DNA from: Saccharothrix carnea
GTDB taxonomy: Bacteria > Actinomycetota > Actinomycetes > Mycobacteriales > Pseudonocardiaceae
Reading direction: 5' to 3'
Assembly: GCF_003014735.1 (NCBI RefSeq)
Contig: NZ_PYAX01000002.1
Coordinates: 62,001 to 126,000 of the forward strand
Length of the DNA stretch: 64,000 bases
The position numbers were made by a program, and so were the translations under genes. Under the pieces are notes generated by a model. That model was not told where the DNA came from, did not search any database, and worked only from the letters and a program-made list of their open reading frames with translations. Numbering within the stretch: position 1 is the first letter of the stretch; the number at the start of each line of letters is the position of its first letter. Of the stretch, positions 31,700-40,589 are shown one piece after another.

Positions 31700-32581
31700 T
31701 CAGGATTCCAGGCGCTCCGCGGTGTCGGAGAGCAGGGCGAGGAGCCAGCGCCAGGTTTCCGGGTCGGTGGTGGACAGCGGCTTGGGGGAGAAGAAGTACA
31801 GGCGGTTCTTGACGATTTCGATGTTGACCGGGCGTTCGGCGTACCGGGCCAGGAGGTCGGGGGAGAAGAGGGTGCGGTCCAGCAGGGCCTGGATCTCCCC
31901 GGCCCTGCCGAACGGCCCGGAGACCGTGAAAGCTTCGGTGCCGGGGCCGCGCAGGTCGGGGTTCCCGAGGGTGGCTCCGCCGGACATGTGCCGAACGCCC
32001 GTGCCTTTCGCCCGCGAGGTCAGCAGCAGGTGGGGAAGGTGGGCGTCGAGAGGGGTGGTTGCGTAGCCCAAGTGGTACGTTTCCGCGCCGTGGTAGCCGG
32101 CCGTGTAGTGGTACTGGCCTATTTCCATCGGACGTGGCCCTTCGATGTTGACGACGTCAACGGCGCAGCGGTTGTTGCCGATGTCGAAGACCCCGGCGGG
32201 CTGCTCGGGGTCCCTGACCTTCATCCGGTAGCCCATGCCGTTGCGGGCGGCGAACTGCATGATGCGGTAGTGGTCGATCCGCACCCGCCCGCTACCTTTG
32301 CGGCCCTGAACGACGACCAGGACGATCAGCCCGAGACCGATCACCAGCGGCAGCAGCCCGAGGAGCCGGACGCCCACGCCGCCGTCCGGATGGGCGCCGG
32401 TGAGGTACATGTTGAGCGGAATGCTCAGGAAACCGGAGAAGGCGGCGACGAGCACGGCGAACACGAGTGCGCCGCACGCCATGTCGCGGCCCGGGGGGTC
32501 GCCGTTCGCTTTCGCGTGCGCCAATGCCGCAGCCGGGTCGACCGGGGCGGCGAGCGGGGAATAGTCCAGGTCGTCGGGCAC
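31700..32581 (-). CDS. Two-helix membrane protein, unknown function
   Basis: A 293-residue protein starting at GTG 32581. The N-terminal 30 residues are soluble, then two transmembrane segments (about 35-58, GALVFAVLVAAFSGFLSIPL, and 68-92, LLGLLPLVIGLGLIVLVVVQ), then a 200-residue soluble domain rich in beta-type sequence (YRMKVRDPEQPAGVFDIGNN, YHYTAGYHGAETYHLGYAT). It probably sits in the cytoplasmic membrane with both ends on one side. I do not recognise the family. Neighbours on both sides are mobile-element fragments. Confidence 0.7.
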   Translation of the reverse strand: MPDDLDYSPLAAPVDPAAALAHAKANGDPPGRDMACGALVFAVLVAAFSGFLSIPLNMYLTGAHPDGGVGVRLLGLLPLVIGLGLIVLVVVQGRKGSGRVRIDHYRIMQFAARNGMGYRMKVRDPEQPAGVFDIGNNRCAVDVVNIEGPRPMEIGQYHYTAGYHGAETYHLGYATTPLDAHLPHLLLTSRAKGTGVRHMSGGATLGNPDLRGPGTEAFTVSGPFGRAGEIQALLDRTLFSPDLLARYAERPVNIEIVKNRLYFFSPKPLSTTDPETWRWLLALLSDTAERLES

Positions 32582-32735
32582 GGCTCACGCTACCCCGTCG
32601 AGCGGGCGGAACCTTCCCGGTTGGAAGTTTTGGGCGCGGCTGAGGCTGTACCTGCCGAGAAGCCCATCCACGCAGGTAGAGGGCTTGCAAGGCCAAAGAC
32701 CTCGAAGCGCTCACAGCACGGCATGATGACCGGCT

Positions 32736-33518
32736 GTGCTGCTCCGACTGGCCTACCTCGGTGTGACCAACGCGTTCGCGCTACTGCGCCTGCTGCCCAT
32801 GACCAGTCGGACAAGGACGTGGAGATCCTGGCGCTACGCCACCAGCTCACGATCCTGGAACGCCAACTGGGTAACGCCCGTCCGCGGTTCTCCCGCGGCG
32901 ACCGGGCGTTCCTCGCGGCGCCGCTGCACCGGCTTCCGGTCGCCACACTTCATCGGCTCCGACTGCTGGTGCGCCCGGAGACGGTGCTGCGGTGGCACCG
33001 GGCGCACCTCGCGCGCCGCCACGCTGCCAGTTCCCGCCCCAGGCGGCCCGGTCGACCACGGACCGTCCGCTCGATCCGCCTCCTCGCACTTCGCCTGGCA
33101 CGGGAGAACCCCACCTGGGGCTAACGCCGCATTCACGGCGAGCTCCTCGTACTCGGCATCAAGAGCGCCGCATCCACGGTGTGGCAGATCCTCAAGGACG
33201 CCGGAATCGACCCGGCACCCGAACGCACCACGACGACATGGTCAACCTTCCAACGCGATCATGGAACGCTGGATCCGGACCGGCCGACGCGAACTCCTCG
33301 ACCGCACGCTGATCTGGAACCGGCGGCACCTGCTGCACGACCTGCGCGAGTAAGAGCAGTTCTACAACACCCACCGCCCCCATCAAGGCATCGTCAACGC
33401 CCGACCACTACAACCGCTGCCACAGCCGACCACCGACCAAGCAGCGGTCACCCGACTCGACATCCGCCGTCGGCAACGACTGGGCGGCATCCTCAATGAG
33501 TACCACCACGCCGCCTGA
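32736..33518 (+). pseudogene. Integrase-core transposase remnant (IS481/IS3-like group)
   Basis: Pieces in different frames: LRLAYLGVTNAFALLRLLPM, then VEILALRHQLTILERQLGNA, LVRPETVLRWHRAHLARRHA, a TAA in the expected WGYRR, and LKDAGIDPAPERTTTTWSTF. A large internal deletion then jumps to IMERWIRTGRRELLDRTLIW and RLGGILNEYHHAA at the true C-terminus. The catalytic core between is lost. Several frameshifts and stops. Confidence 0.75.
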
Positions 33519-33526
33519 CCTGCACG

Positions 33527-33712
33527 GACGACATTTTCGGCAAGCACAAGCTCGTCGGCCAGCAGCGCCTCGAATTCGGCGACCGCGCGCTCCGGGTCCC
33601 CGGCCGCACCCCGGCAGTGGGCGAGGTTGTGGCGGGTGGTCAGGGTGCGGAAGTGGTCGGTGTCCGGACGCGGCCGCGTCCTGGCCCACCCTGTGCCCGT
33701 CACCCAGGTGCT
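33527..33712 (-). pseudogene. Tetratricopeptide-repeat fragment
   Basis: About 60 codons read HFRTLTTRHNLAHCRGAAGD, then PERAVAEFEALLADELVLAE. This is one repeat of the DHPDTLTTRHNLAxxxGxAGD type used in actinobacterial NB-ARC/TPR proteins. Both ends are cut. Confidence 0.55.
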
Positions 33713-33748
33713 CCGGGTCGGGCCTCCGCGCGAAGGCCCGACCCGGAG
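33711..33748 (-). terminator. 15-bp perfect hairpin after the small secreted gene
   Basis: CTCCGGGTCGGGCCT and AGGCCCGACCCGGAG around an 8-base loop, 8 bases past the stop at 33757. Very stable, no T tract. Confidence 0.8.
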
Positions 33749-33756
33749 TAGCGGGA

Positions 33757-34266
33757 TCAGCAGTTCACCGTGACCCGCGGACTCTCCACGGCGATGCGGC
33801 TCGACGCGACCGCCGGGATGTTGACGGCACCGTTCGCAGTGGCGGTGGTGGCGTCGCGCTTCTTGTCGCACAGCGCGGACAGCGTGATCGCCGTGCCGTA
33901 GCACGCCGCCCGGTAGCCGCCGGACAGCCCGCTGTCGTAGCACGCGTCGTCACGGACCTGCGTGGACGGGCTGGGCTGCGCCCACATATTGATCACCGCG
34001 CCGCTCATCTGGAACCCGGTGGAGCGGTGGTTCCACACGATCATGACCGCCTTGTACACCGGTTCGACCCCGTTGTGGGAGTTGATCAGGCACACGTCGA
34101 CGCTGTAGGTCGAGGTGTTTCTCTCGGTGCAGTGCCAGTTGCCCGGGTACGGGTAGGCGACCGGCGTCGACCAGGTCCGCACCGCCGCCGAGGCCGGTGG
34201 CGCGAACGCGGCCGCCACCAGCAGGCCCGACAGCAGGGCCGTGAGCACACCGATGATCCTCTTCAC
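33757..34266 (-). CDS. Small secreted cysteine-containing protein
   Basis: A 169-residue protein from GTG 34266 with GGAG upstream. The signal peptide is about 1-28 (VKRIIGVLTALLSGLLVAAA, ending ASA). The mature 140 residues contain six cysteines (WHCTE, DVCLIN, DDACYD, AACYGT, ALCDKK, VTVNC at the very end), compatible with three disulfides, and a predicted mostly beta composition. No family recognised. A strong terminator follows directly. It is divergent from the AfsR-type regulator at 34500, so the 234-base gap carries both promoters; co-regulation is possible but not shown. Confidence 0.75.
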   Translation of the reverse strand: MKRIIGVLTALLSGLLVAAAFAPPASAAVRTWSTPVAYPYPGNWHCTERNTSTYSVDVCLINSHNGVEPVYKAVMIVWNHRSTGFQMSGAVINMWAQPSPSTQVRDDACYDSGLSGGYRAACYGTAITLSALCDKKRDATTATANGAVNIPAVASSRIAVESPRVTVNC

Positions 34267-34499
34267 ATTGCGCTCCAATGGTTTCTTTGAAGGTGGCCGG
34301 CCCGTCCCCTCCGCGAGCCGGCTGCCGACGAGTGTCCGGGGGAGTGGTCCAGTCCTGGCCGCCGGACGTTCGTAGCGACGTTGTGGACCGGGACCAGGAT
34401 GTGCGCCCGATCGTGTGAACCGCTCACAGTTTTCCTGTACGGCGCTGGTCAAGCGGCTATGCCTGGTGTCGATGAGCCATCTGGGAGAGGGGCGGTGTA

Positions 34500-37325
34500 G
34501 TGGCGGCGGTGGTACGTCTGTTGGGCGAGGTGGGCGCGGAGGTCGACGGGCGACTGGTGGAGCTGGGCACTCCCCGGCAACGGTGTGTACTGGCCGCGTT
34601 GGCGATCGACGCCGGGCGGGTCGTGCCGGCGGACCGGTTGGTCGAGCGCGTGTGGGGCGTGGATGCGGCGCCGCGGGCGCGGTCGACGCTGCACAACTAC
34701 ATCTCCCGCCTGCGAGGGGTGCTGGCCGGTGCGGCCGGGGTGGCCATCGTGCGCCGCTCGGGCGGCTACGCCCTGATTGCCGACACGGCCGAGCCTGTGG
34801 TGGACCTGTACAGGTTCCGAGCCTTGTGCTCGGCCGCTGAGGCGGCAGTCGACGACGAGTTGACGGCTCGGCTGCTGACCGAGGCGCTCGCGCTGTGGCG
34901 CGGGGACGCACTGACCGGTGTGGCCGGGGAATGGGTGGCGGCCGAGCGTGATCGACTGGAACAAGAGAGGTTGGCGACCGAGCACGAACTGGTCGACGCC
35001 CGGCTGCGCGCCGGAGACGGCGGGGAGTTGCTGGCAGAGCTGTCCGCACGTGCCGTACGGCACCCGCTGGACGAGCGAGTGGCGGGCCAGTACCTGGTGG
35101 CTTTGCACCGGGCCGGGCGCACCACTGACGCCTTGGAGCACTACAGACACGTCCGTACGCAACTCGTAGACGAGTTGGGCACCGACCCCGGCGCCGCCCT
35201 GCAGGAGCTGCATCGGCAGATCCTTGCCGCCGATCCCAGCCTCGCCGCAGCACCCACGCGCACAACCCGCACAGCCGCAGCGCCCCAGCCGGTGGTGCCC
35301 CGTCAGCTACCCGCCGCTCTCGCGTCCTTCGTCGGCCGCGAGGACGCACTGCAGGAACTGGACGACCACTTGAACGCGACGGCCACGACGGGCCCAGTCG
35401 GCATCGTCTCCATCGTCGGCACCGGAGGCATGGGAAAAACCTCGCTGGCACTGCACTGGGCCCACCAGCACACCGGCCGATTCCCGGACGGACACCTGTG
35501 GGTCGACCTCCGCGGCTTCAGCCCAGACCATCCCAGGCAGGCAGGCGACGTGCTGGCCGACTTCCTCGCAGCCTTGGGCGTCGACCGCGACCGCCTTCCC
35601 CGGGACATCGACGCCCGTGCCGCGCTCTACCGCACCCACACCACCGGCAAGCGGATGCTGATCCTGCTCGACAACGCAGCCACCGCCGACCAAGTCGTCC
35701 CTCTCCTACCCGGCGGTGACGCGTGCGCCGTCCTGATCACCAGCCGCAACCGGCTCCCCGCCCTGCTCACCCGCCACGGTGCCCGACCCATCCCCGTCGA
35801 CGTGCTCACCGACGCCGAAGCGCGCTCCCTGCTCGCTACCGCACTCGCCGACGTCCAGACCCCTGTCACCGTCCAGCGGGCGGTCACCGAGCTGATCACG
35901 CTGTGCGGCGGATTGCCCCTTGCCCTCGGCCTGATCACCGCACGCATCCGCACCCACCCGCACCTCCTCGATGACATCGTCGTCGACCTGCGTGAATTCG
36001 GCCTGGACGCCCTGAGCTCGGACGACCCCGACGGCTGCCTGACCGTCGTACTGTCTTGGTCCCTGCGCCACCTCGGCGAACGGCACCGCGCAGCGTTCGC
36101 GCTGCTCGCGATCGCCCCCGGACCCGACACCGGTCTGCCCGCCGCCATCAACCTCACCGGACTGTCCGCACGCGAGACGCACTCCGTGCTACGCGCACTG
36201 ACGGACGCATCACTGATCACCCAGGCACCCGGCGGCCGCTACGCCATGCACGACCTCGTCCGCGCCTACGCCGCCACCACCGCTTACCGCGATCTGACCG
36301 AACAGGCGCGGCAAGCGGCGCTGGGACGCGTGCTCGACTTCTACACCCACACCGCCTACCAAGCCGATCTACTGCTGGACGTGCACCGCGGACCCCTCGG
36401 ACTCGCGCCGCCCTCACCCGGCACGCATGTCCATTCGCCGGCCGATGCGACCGAGGCGATGGCCTGGTTCGACTCCGAGCGCGCCACCCTGCTCGCCGCC
36501 CAGCACGTCGCGGCCCTCCAACACAGCCACCACACCGTGTGGTGGCTGGCGATGTCCCTGGACACGTTCCACCACCGGCGAGGCCATCGTCACGACCGCC
36601 TCGTCGCGTGGCGTGCCGCGACGCACGCCACGGAACACCTGACCGACCAGGTACCTCGCCTCGTAGCCCACCGGCACCTCGGGCGCGCCTGCGCCGCCCT
36701 GGGATTGCACGAGGAAGCAATCGGACACCTGCACCATGTCCTCGACCCCACTGAGGGTCAGGGAGCCCTCTACGAACAGGCACACGCCCTCCTGACACTC
36801 GCACGGGTGTGGGGCAGGCACGACGATCACAAAGCCCTCGATTACGCCAAACAAGCACTTCACCTGTTCCGCGACCTCGACCGGCCATTGTGCGAAGCCC
36901 ACGGACGCAACGCTGTGGGCTGGTATACCGCCCGACTCGGCGACTACGACACCGCACGCAGCCACTTCCGCACCGCTCTCACCCTGCACCGACAACACCA
37001 CAACCCCACCGGTGAAGCGAACACCCTTGACAGCCTCGGCTACGTCGAGCACAACACCGGCGACCACCACGAAGCTGTGCACTACTACCGGCAAGCCCTC
37101 GCCCTGCGCCGCAGCCTCGGCAACGCCTACGACGCCGCCAGCACCCTCGAGCACCTCGGCTCTCCGCACGCCGCTCTCGGCCAGCACGACCACGCCCGCG
37201 TGGCCTGGCGCGAAGCCCTGGCGATGTACCGGCAACAAGGCCGCGAGTCAGACGCCGAAGGGGTACTTCGGCAACTCGACGCCCTCGTGCATGCGGAGAC
37301 ACCGACCTCAGCGGGAACGTCCTAA
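34500..37325 (+). CDS. AfsR/SARP-type regulator: BTAD, NB-ARC ATPase and TPR domains
   Basis: A 941-residue cytoplasmic regulator beginning at GTG 34500. Residues about 1-95 are an OmpR-like winged helix (LGTPRQRCVLAALAIDAGRV, then RSTLHNYISRLRGVL), and about 100-245 the bacterial transcriptional activation domain. Residues about 265-600 are NB-ARC with Walker A GTGGMGKTSLALH (about 307-319), Walker B RMLILLDNA and GGLPLAL. Residues about 690-930 are TPRs (for example NAVGWYTARLGDYDTARSHF, LDSLGYVEHNTGDHHEAVHY). This is the full AfsR architecture. Such proteins activate secondary-metabolite or developmental promoters in an ATP-dependent way. Its targets cannot be read here; the NRPS is 27 kb away. 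TPR remnants at 38163 show that a second gene of this family lay next to it. Confidence 0.92.
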   Translation: MAAVVRLLGEVGAEVDGRLVELGTPRQRCVLAALAIDAGRVVPADRLVERVWGVDAAPRARSTLHNYISRLRGVLAGAAGVAIVRRSGGYALIADTAEPVVDLYRFRALCSAAEAAVDDELTARLLTEALALWRGDALTGVAGEWVAAERDRLEQERLATEHELVDARLRAGDGGELLAELSARAVRHPLDERVAGQYLVALHRAGRTTDALEHYRHVRTQLVDELGTDPGAALQELHRQILAADPSLAAAPTRTTRTAAAPQPVVPRQLPAALASFVGREDALQELDDHLNATATTGPVGIVSIVGTGGMGKTSLALHWAHQHTGRFPDGHLWVDLRGFSPDHPRQAGDVLADFLAALGVDRDRLPRDIDARAALYRTHTTGKRMLILLDNAATADQVVPLLPGGDACAVLITSRNRLPALLTRHGARPIPVDVLTDAEARSLLATALADVQTPVTVQRAVTELITLCGGLPLALGLITARIRTHPHLLDDIVVDLREFGLDALSSDDPDGCLTVVLSWSLRHLGERHRAAFALLAIAPGPDTGLPAAINLTGLSARETHSVLRALTDASLITQAPGGRYAMHDLVRAYAATTAYRDLTEQARQAALGRVLDFYTHTAYQADLLLDVHRGPLGLAPPSPGTHVHSPADATEAMAWFDSERATLLAAQHVAALQHSHHTVWWLAMSLDTFHHRRGHRHDRLVAWRAATHATEHLTDQVPRLVAHRHLGRACAALGLHEEAIGHLHHVLDPTEGQGALYEQAHALLTLARVWGRHDDHKALDYAKQALHLFRDLDRPLCEAHGRNAVGWYTARLGDYDTARSHFRTALTLHRQHHNPTGEANTLDSLGYVEHNTGDHHEAVHYYRQALALRRSLGNAYDAASTLEHLGSPHAALGQHDHARVAWREALAMYRQQGRESDAEGVLRQLDALVHAETPTSAGTS

Positions 37326-37503
37326 CCCTCCCATCGCGTCGCTCCCTGCGCCCACGCCGTCGGCCGGATCCTGAAGAAGTGCAACACCCTCTGAGGCTGA
37401 TCACAGTGACATCACCGTGAGACAGCACAGGGAACGCACAGGTCGCAGAGGATCGGCATGTCACCGGCGCGGAATTTGTCAAGGTGAGTGAGACCAGTGG
37501 GTG

Positions 37504-38160
37504 TTAGGCGGCTTCTGTCTCGGTCCGCTGCGTGGTGTCGTCGGCCGGCCGGTTGAGCCAGACGGTGTCGGGTAGGTCGAGGATCTTCAGTGCTGTGGTG
37601 ATGCCGCTTAACCGGCGTGGGTGGCGAGCGCGGGCCTCGGCGAGCACGGTGCGTCTGCCGGCGGCTGTGGCGGCTGCGAGTCCGAAGTGGACGTCGGCGG
37701 GTGTGTGCAGGCCGATGCCGGTGTGGCGGTGCTCGTGGTTGTACCAGTGAGTGATCTCGTCCATGAATGTCCTGGACGCGGTGAGTGATCCGAAGCGTTC
37801 GGGGAATTCCGGACCGTACTTCAGGGTTTGAACAGTGCTTCGGAGTACGGGTTGTCGTTGGACACCCGAGGTCGCGAGTGTGATCGGGTGACGTCGAGAT
37901 CGGCAAGCAGGGCCGCGACGGTCTTGCTGGTCATCGAGGTGCCCCGGTCGGCATGCACGACCTGCGGGATGCCGTGGACGGACAAGATCCGTTCCATCAG
38001 CTCCCTCGCCAGGACACCGGATTCGTGGGCGTGGACGTGCACGCCGACGATGTACCGGGAGTAGATGTCGATCATCACGTAGGCGTCGTAGTAGGTGCCC
38101 TTCACCGGGCCGGCGAGCTTGGTGATGTCCCGGCTGTAGACCTGCCGGGGCGCGGTCGCG
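37504..38160 (-). pseudogene. IS3-like integrase-core transposase remnant, frameshifted
   Basis: Upstream part (from about 38160): TAPRQVYSRDITKLAGPVKG, then YYDAYVMIDIYSRYIVGVHV and VVHADRGTSMTSKTVAALLA, the rve core with two acidic residues. It stops at 37824. The rest (YGPEFPERFGSLTASRTFMD, EITHWYNHEHRHTGIGLHTP) is in another frame, ending at 37504. The N-terminal part is missing. It sits exactly between two TPR-coding regions. Confidence 0.75.
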
Positions 38161-38162
38161 AC

Positions 38163-38445
38163 CAGCTCCGGGCCTGCACAATAAGGCCACCGAGCACTTG
38201 AACCAGGCTCTCGCCCTGGCCGTGCACCACCGCGACACCGCCGAACATGCACACACCCACCAACAGCTCGCGGTTGCCTGGGGGCGACAGGCAGACGACC
38301 GGCGGGGCCTGGAACACGCACGACATGCTCTCCACCTCTACCGCACCCTTGGCCAGCCGGTGAGGGAAGCCGAAGCGCTCAACTCCGTGGGCTGGTTCGC
38401 CGCGCGCTTGGACGACTTCGACACTGCTCGTGACCACCGTCTAGT
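38163..38445 (+). pseudogene. TPR fragment of a second AfsR-like regulator
   Basis: ATEHLNQALALAVHHRDTAE, then HARHALHLYRTLGQPVREAE and ALNSVGWFAARLDDFDTARD are TPRs closely like those of the intact regulator (HLFRDLDRPLCEAHGRNAVG). The fragment is cut by the IS3-like remnant on the left and the IS630 remnant on the right. Confidence 0.7.
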
Positions 38446-38531
38446 GGCGCGTCTCTGAGGGTTGACCCGGTAGTCGATCGGTCGGGCTGATCGGCGAGGC
38501 TGGTCCTGCATGTCAAGTGCGGGAGGTGGTC

Positions 38532-38782
38532 GTGGCTCGTCGACCGAGTGTGTTCGTCAGACCGTTGTCGATGGAGGAAGGCCGGAAGATCCAGCGGATC
38601 ACCAGGACCGCGAAGGACCCGGTGCGGCTGAGGCGGGCGATCGTGGTGCTGATGTCCGGCCAGGGCCAGGCGGTCCGCGACATCACCTCGTTGATGCAGG
38701 TGAGCGAGGACTACGTCCGTGACGTGATCCACGCGTTCAACGAGCGGGGGTTCGCGGCGCTGGACCCAAAATGGAGCGGCGG
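38532..38782 (+). pseudogene. IS630-family transposase N-terminal fragment
   Basis: GTG 38532 behind GGGAGG opens VARRPSVFVRPLSMEEGRKI, then LMSGQGQAVRDITSLMQVSE and DVIHAFNERGFAALDPKWSG, the helix-turn-helix part of IS630 transposases. The sequence then changes to antisense of a different gene, so the DDE domain is absent. A second short piece lies at 43081. Confidence 0.75.
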
Positions 38783-39006
38783 ACGTCGAGCAGGAACGGT
38801 GCTGCGGACGCGGCCGCGGGCATGGCGGCACCGCTGTGCCCGTGGACGAACGCGCCTCCGTCGAGGCTCGCGGTCGCCTGGGCCGCGGCGACGGTGCCGG
38901 TCGCCTGGGCGAGGCCGCGCAGGCCGGGCTCGATCACGTCGGGCCGGTAGAAGACCGGGTAGCCCGGTACGGCCCGCCAGTCGACCGGAGCGGTCGTCGT
39001 GGTCAT
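38737..39006 (-). CDS. Unknown small protein, C-terminus replaced by IS630 sequence
   Basis: An 89-residue frame from ATG 39006, 19 bases after the stop of the next upstream gene. Residues 1-75 look genuine (VDWRAVPGYPVFYRPDVIEP, GLRGLAQATGTVAAAQATAS). The last 14 residues are antisense to the IS630 fragment, so the original C-terminus is lost. The Ala-rich, glycine-containing middle could be a helical hairpin. Unknown family; it is the third gene of a minus-strand set with 39026 and 39760. Confidence 0.5.
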   Translation of the reverse strand: MTTTTAPVDWRAVPGYPVFYRPDVIEPGLRGLAQATGTVAAAQATASLDGGAFVHGHSGAAMPAAASAAPFLLDVRRSILGPAPRTPAR

Positions 39007-39025
39007 GACGACACGATACGGAGGC

Positions 39026-39739
39026 TCACGCGACCGGTGCGATGCTCAGCACGCAGCCGCCCACCACTGTCAACGTCCACCCGCCCACGCAGGCGGCGAG
39101 CAGGTGGACGTGCACCGGCCACGCCGCCCATCCCGGTGGTGCGCAGTCGGCCGCGGCGGAGAGGGACAGCACGAAAGCGATCACCGCCCACCAGCCCAGG
39201 TTCCGGTGGATCAGGCCGATGGTCCCCTCCAACAGGGCCTCGTGTCGGGGGTGCCGCAGGTTCGCGTAGCGGGACGGCAACTCCTGCGGGTCGATCAGCT
39301 CCGGTTCGAGGCTGGGGAAGGCCCGGTGCACGAAGTCGATCACCTCGGCCATGTTCGGCGACGTGCTCAACCGCGACGGCGGGGTGGCGGTCGGTTCGAC
39401 GTCGTAGACGGGGACCTTCGCGGCGATCGCGAACCAGGGAACCGGTCGGTCCCCGGCGCTCGTGGACAGCCTGCTGTCCGGGAGCGCGCGGATCGCCCGC
39501 CCGAGGGTGTCCGCGAGATCCCGGCCGACCGTCCGTCCCAGGTGCCCGATCAGAGCGGCCTCTCGGATCCACGCCTCCTCTCCCGCGGCGCCGGACGGTC
39601 GCAGGGTCCCGATCGCGTCGAGGTCGTTCCGGAACTCCGCCATCCCGCGCCTCTGCTCGGCGGTCAGCAGCCGCGCCAGCTCCGCCACGTCCACGTCGAG
39701 CGCGCCCACCGGTGGCGTCGACGACCGCATCTCCGTCAC
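39026..39739 (-). CDS. Unknown protein with C-terminal membrane hairpin
   Basis: A 237-residue protein from GTG 39739 (GGAGGAG lies 6 bases upstream, which favours it over the ATG 9 bases downstream). The first 165 residues are soluble and charged (LLTAEQRRGMAEFRNDLDAI, AALIGHLGRTVGRDLADTLG, VIDFVHRAFPSLEPELI). Residues about 180-235 form two transmembrane segments (WWAVIAFVLSLSAAAD and HLLAACVGGWTLTVVGGCVL). Family not recognised. It starts 20 bases after the stop of the gene at 39760 and precedes the truncated gene at 39006, so the three form one transcription unit. A membrane-anchored partner of the soluble protein upstream is a reasonable guess. Confidence 0.65.
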   Translation of the reverse strand: MTEMRSSTPPVGALDVDVAELARLLTAEQRRGMAEFRNDLDAIGTLRPSGAAGEEAWIREAALIGHLGRTVGRDLADTLGRAIRALPDSRLSTSAGDRPVPWFAIAAKVPVYDVEPTATPPSRLSTSPNMAEVIDFVHRAFPSLEPELIDPQELPSRYANLRHPRHEALLEGTIGLIHRNLGWWAVIAFVLSLSAAADCAPPGWAAWPVHVHLLAACVGGWTLTVVGGCVLSIAPVA

Positions 39740-39759
39740 CTGCGCTCCTCCGGGCCCGG

Positions 39760-40458
39760 TCACTGCGCCTGCGCCCTCGTCGCGCGGGCCACTCGGACGC
39801 CTTCCTCGAACTCCTCCCGGCCGATGGATCGCATGCCCTCGCACGTGCCGGCGGAGAAGGCGAACAGGTCGGAGGAGAAGGGCTTCTCGAAGGCGACGGT
39901 CACGTTGCGCGGCGGGATCTCCCACACCGGCGACGCGTAGGCCACGCCGGGTTGGTTGGACACGATCTTCTTCGACCCCAGGAACACGTCGTAGATCGCC
40001 GAGTAGACGATCAGCGCGGGGTAGTCCGACTCGCGGCGCTGGGCGACGCAGAGGCTCTTGGGCTGGACGGTGTCGGACAGGGAGAACGTGATGTCCGCCC
40101 CGAGGCCCATGCTGTAGGTGTTGTTCAGCTCCCAGGTCGCGATGGTGAACTCGAACTGCCGGTAGCCGAGCCCGTTCGTCGTCGGCGCCTCCCGCTCCAG
40201 CCTCATGAACGCGTCGAACACCATCACGTCGAGGTCGCGCCCCTCCGGCTGCGCTCCCCGCAAGTAGAACGGGATGCGGATGGCGGAGCGCTCGTACTCG
40301 ACCTCGGGGTCCTTGGGGAAGGCGCGTTGCCGGGAGTGCAGTTCCTCCGTGCCCAGCGGTTCGACCCGCTCCGCCGGTCCGCGCCTGCCGGTGCCGGATC
40401 CGGAGAAGGATGCGGTGTTCTCGGCACTGCTCGGGTTCGGCCAGCCTTTCTCGGTCAT
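39760..40458 (-). CDS. Unknown soluble protein, first gene of a three-gene set
   Basis: A 232-residue protein from ATG 40458 with GGGGG 6 bases upstream. The N-terminal 45 residues are low complexity. The rest looks like an all-beta domain with well-formed strands (AIRIPFYLRGAQPEGRDLDV, YRQFEFTIATWELNNTYSMG, IVYSAIYDVFLGSKKIVSNQ, RNVTVAFEKPFSSDLFAF). No signal peptide, no membrane segment. I do not recognise it. The gene is divergent from the TPR pseudogene at 40590 (132-base gap). Its two downstream neighbours are also unknown, one of them a membrane protein; a shared function is inferred only from spacing. Confidence 0.65.
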   Translation of the reverse strand: MTEKGWPNPSSAENTASFSGSGTGRRGPAERVEPLGTEELHSRQRAFPKDPEVEYERSAIRIPFYLRGAQPEGRDLDVMVFDAFMRLEREAPTTNGLGYRQFEFTIATWELNNTYSMGLGADITFSLSDTVQPKSLCVAQRRESDYPALIVYSAIYDVFLGSKKIVSNQPGVAYASPVWEIPPRNVTVAFEKPFSSDLFAFSAGTCEGMRSIGREEFEEGVRVARATRAQAQ

Positions 40459-40589
40459 CAGGACCCCCAATCGGCTCGGTGAACGGAATTCTGCTCGCCG
40501 GGTGCTCGGCGGGACCAGGTCTATCGCCCGTTGGTGAGGTCCGGTGGCGCGTACATGCCCCGAGCAGGTCCGGTCCGGCATGGTGAGGC

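Noticed and set aside
31700-33124. Long plus-strand frame over the two-helix membrane protein
   Set aside because: Arg/Gly/Val-rich shadow; the minus-strand frame has two clear membrane segments.
39003-40482. Plus-strand frames across the three unknown genes
   Set aside because: Arg/Ser/Pro-rich mirror frames with no ribosome sites; minus-strand genes have proper starts and spacing.
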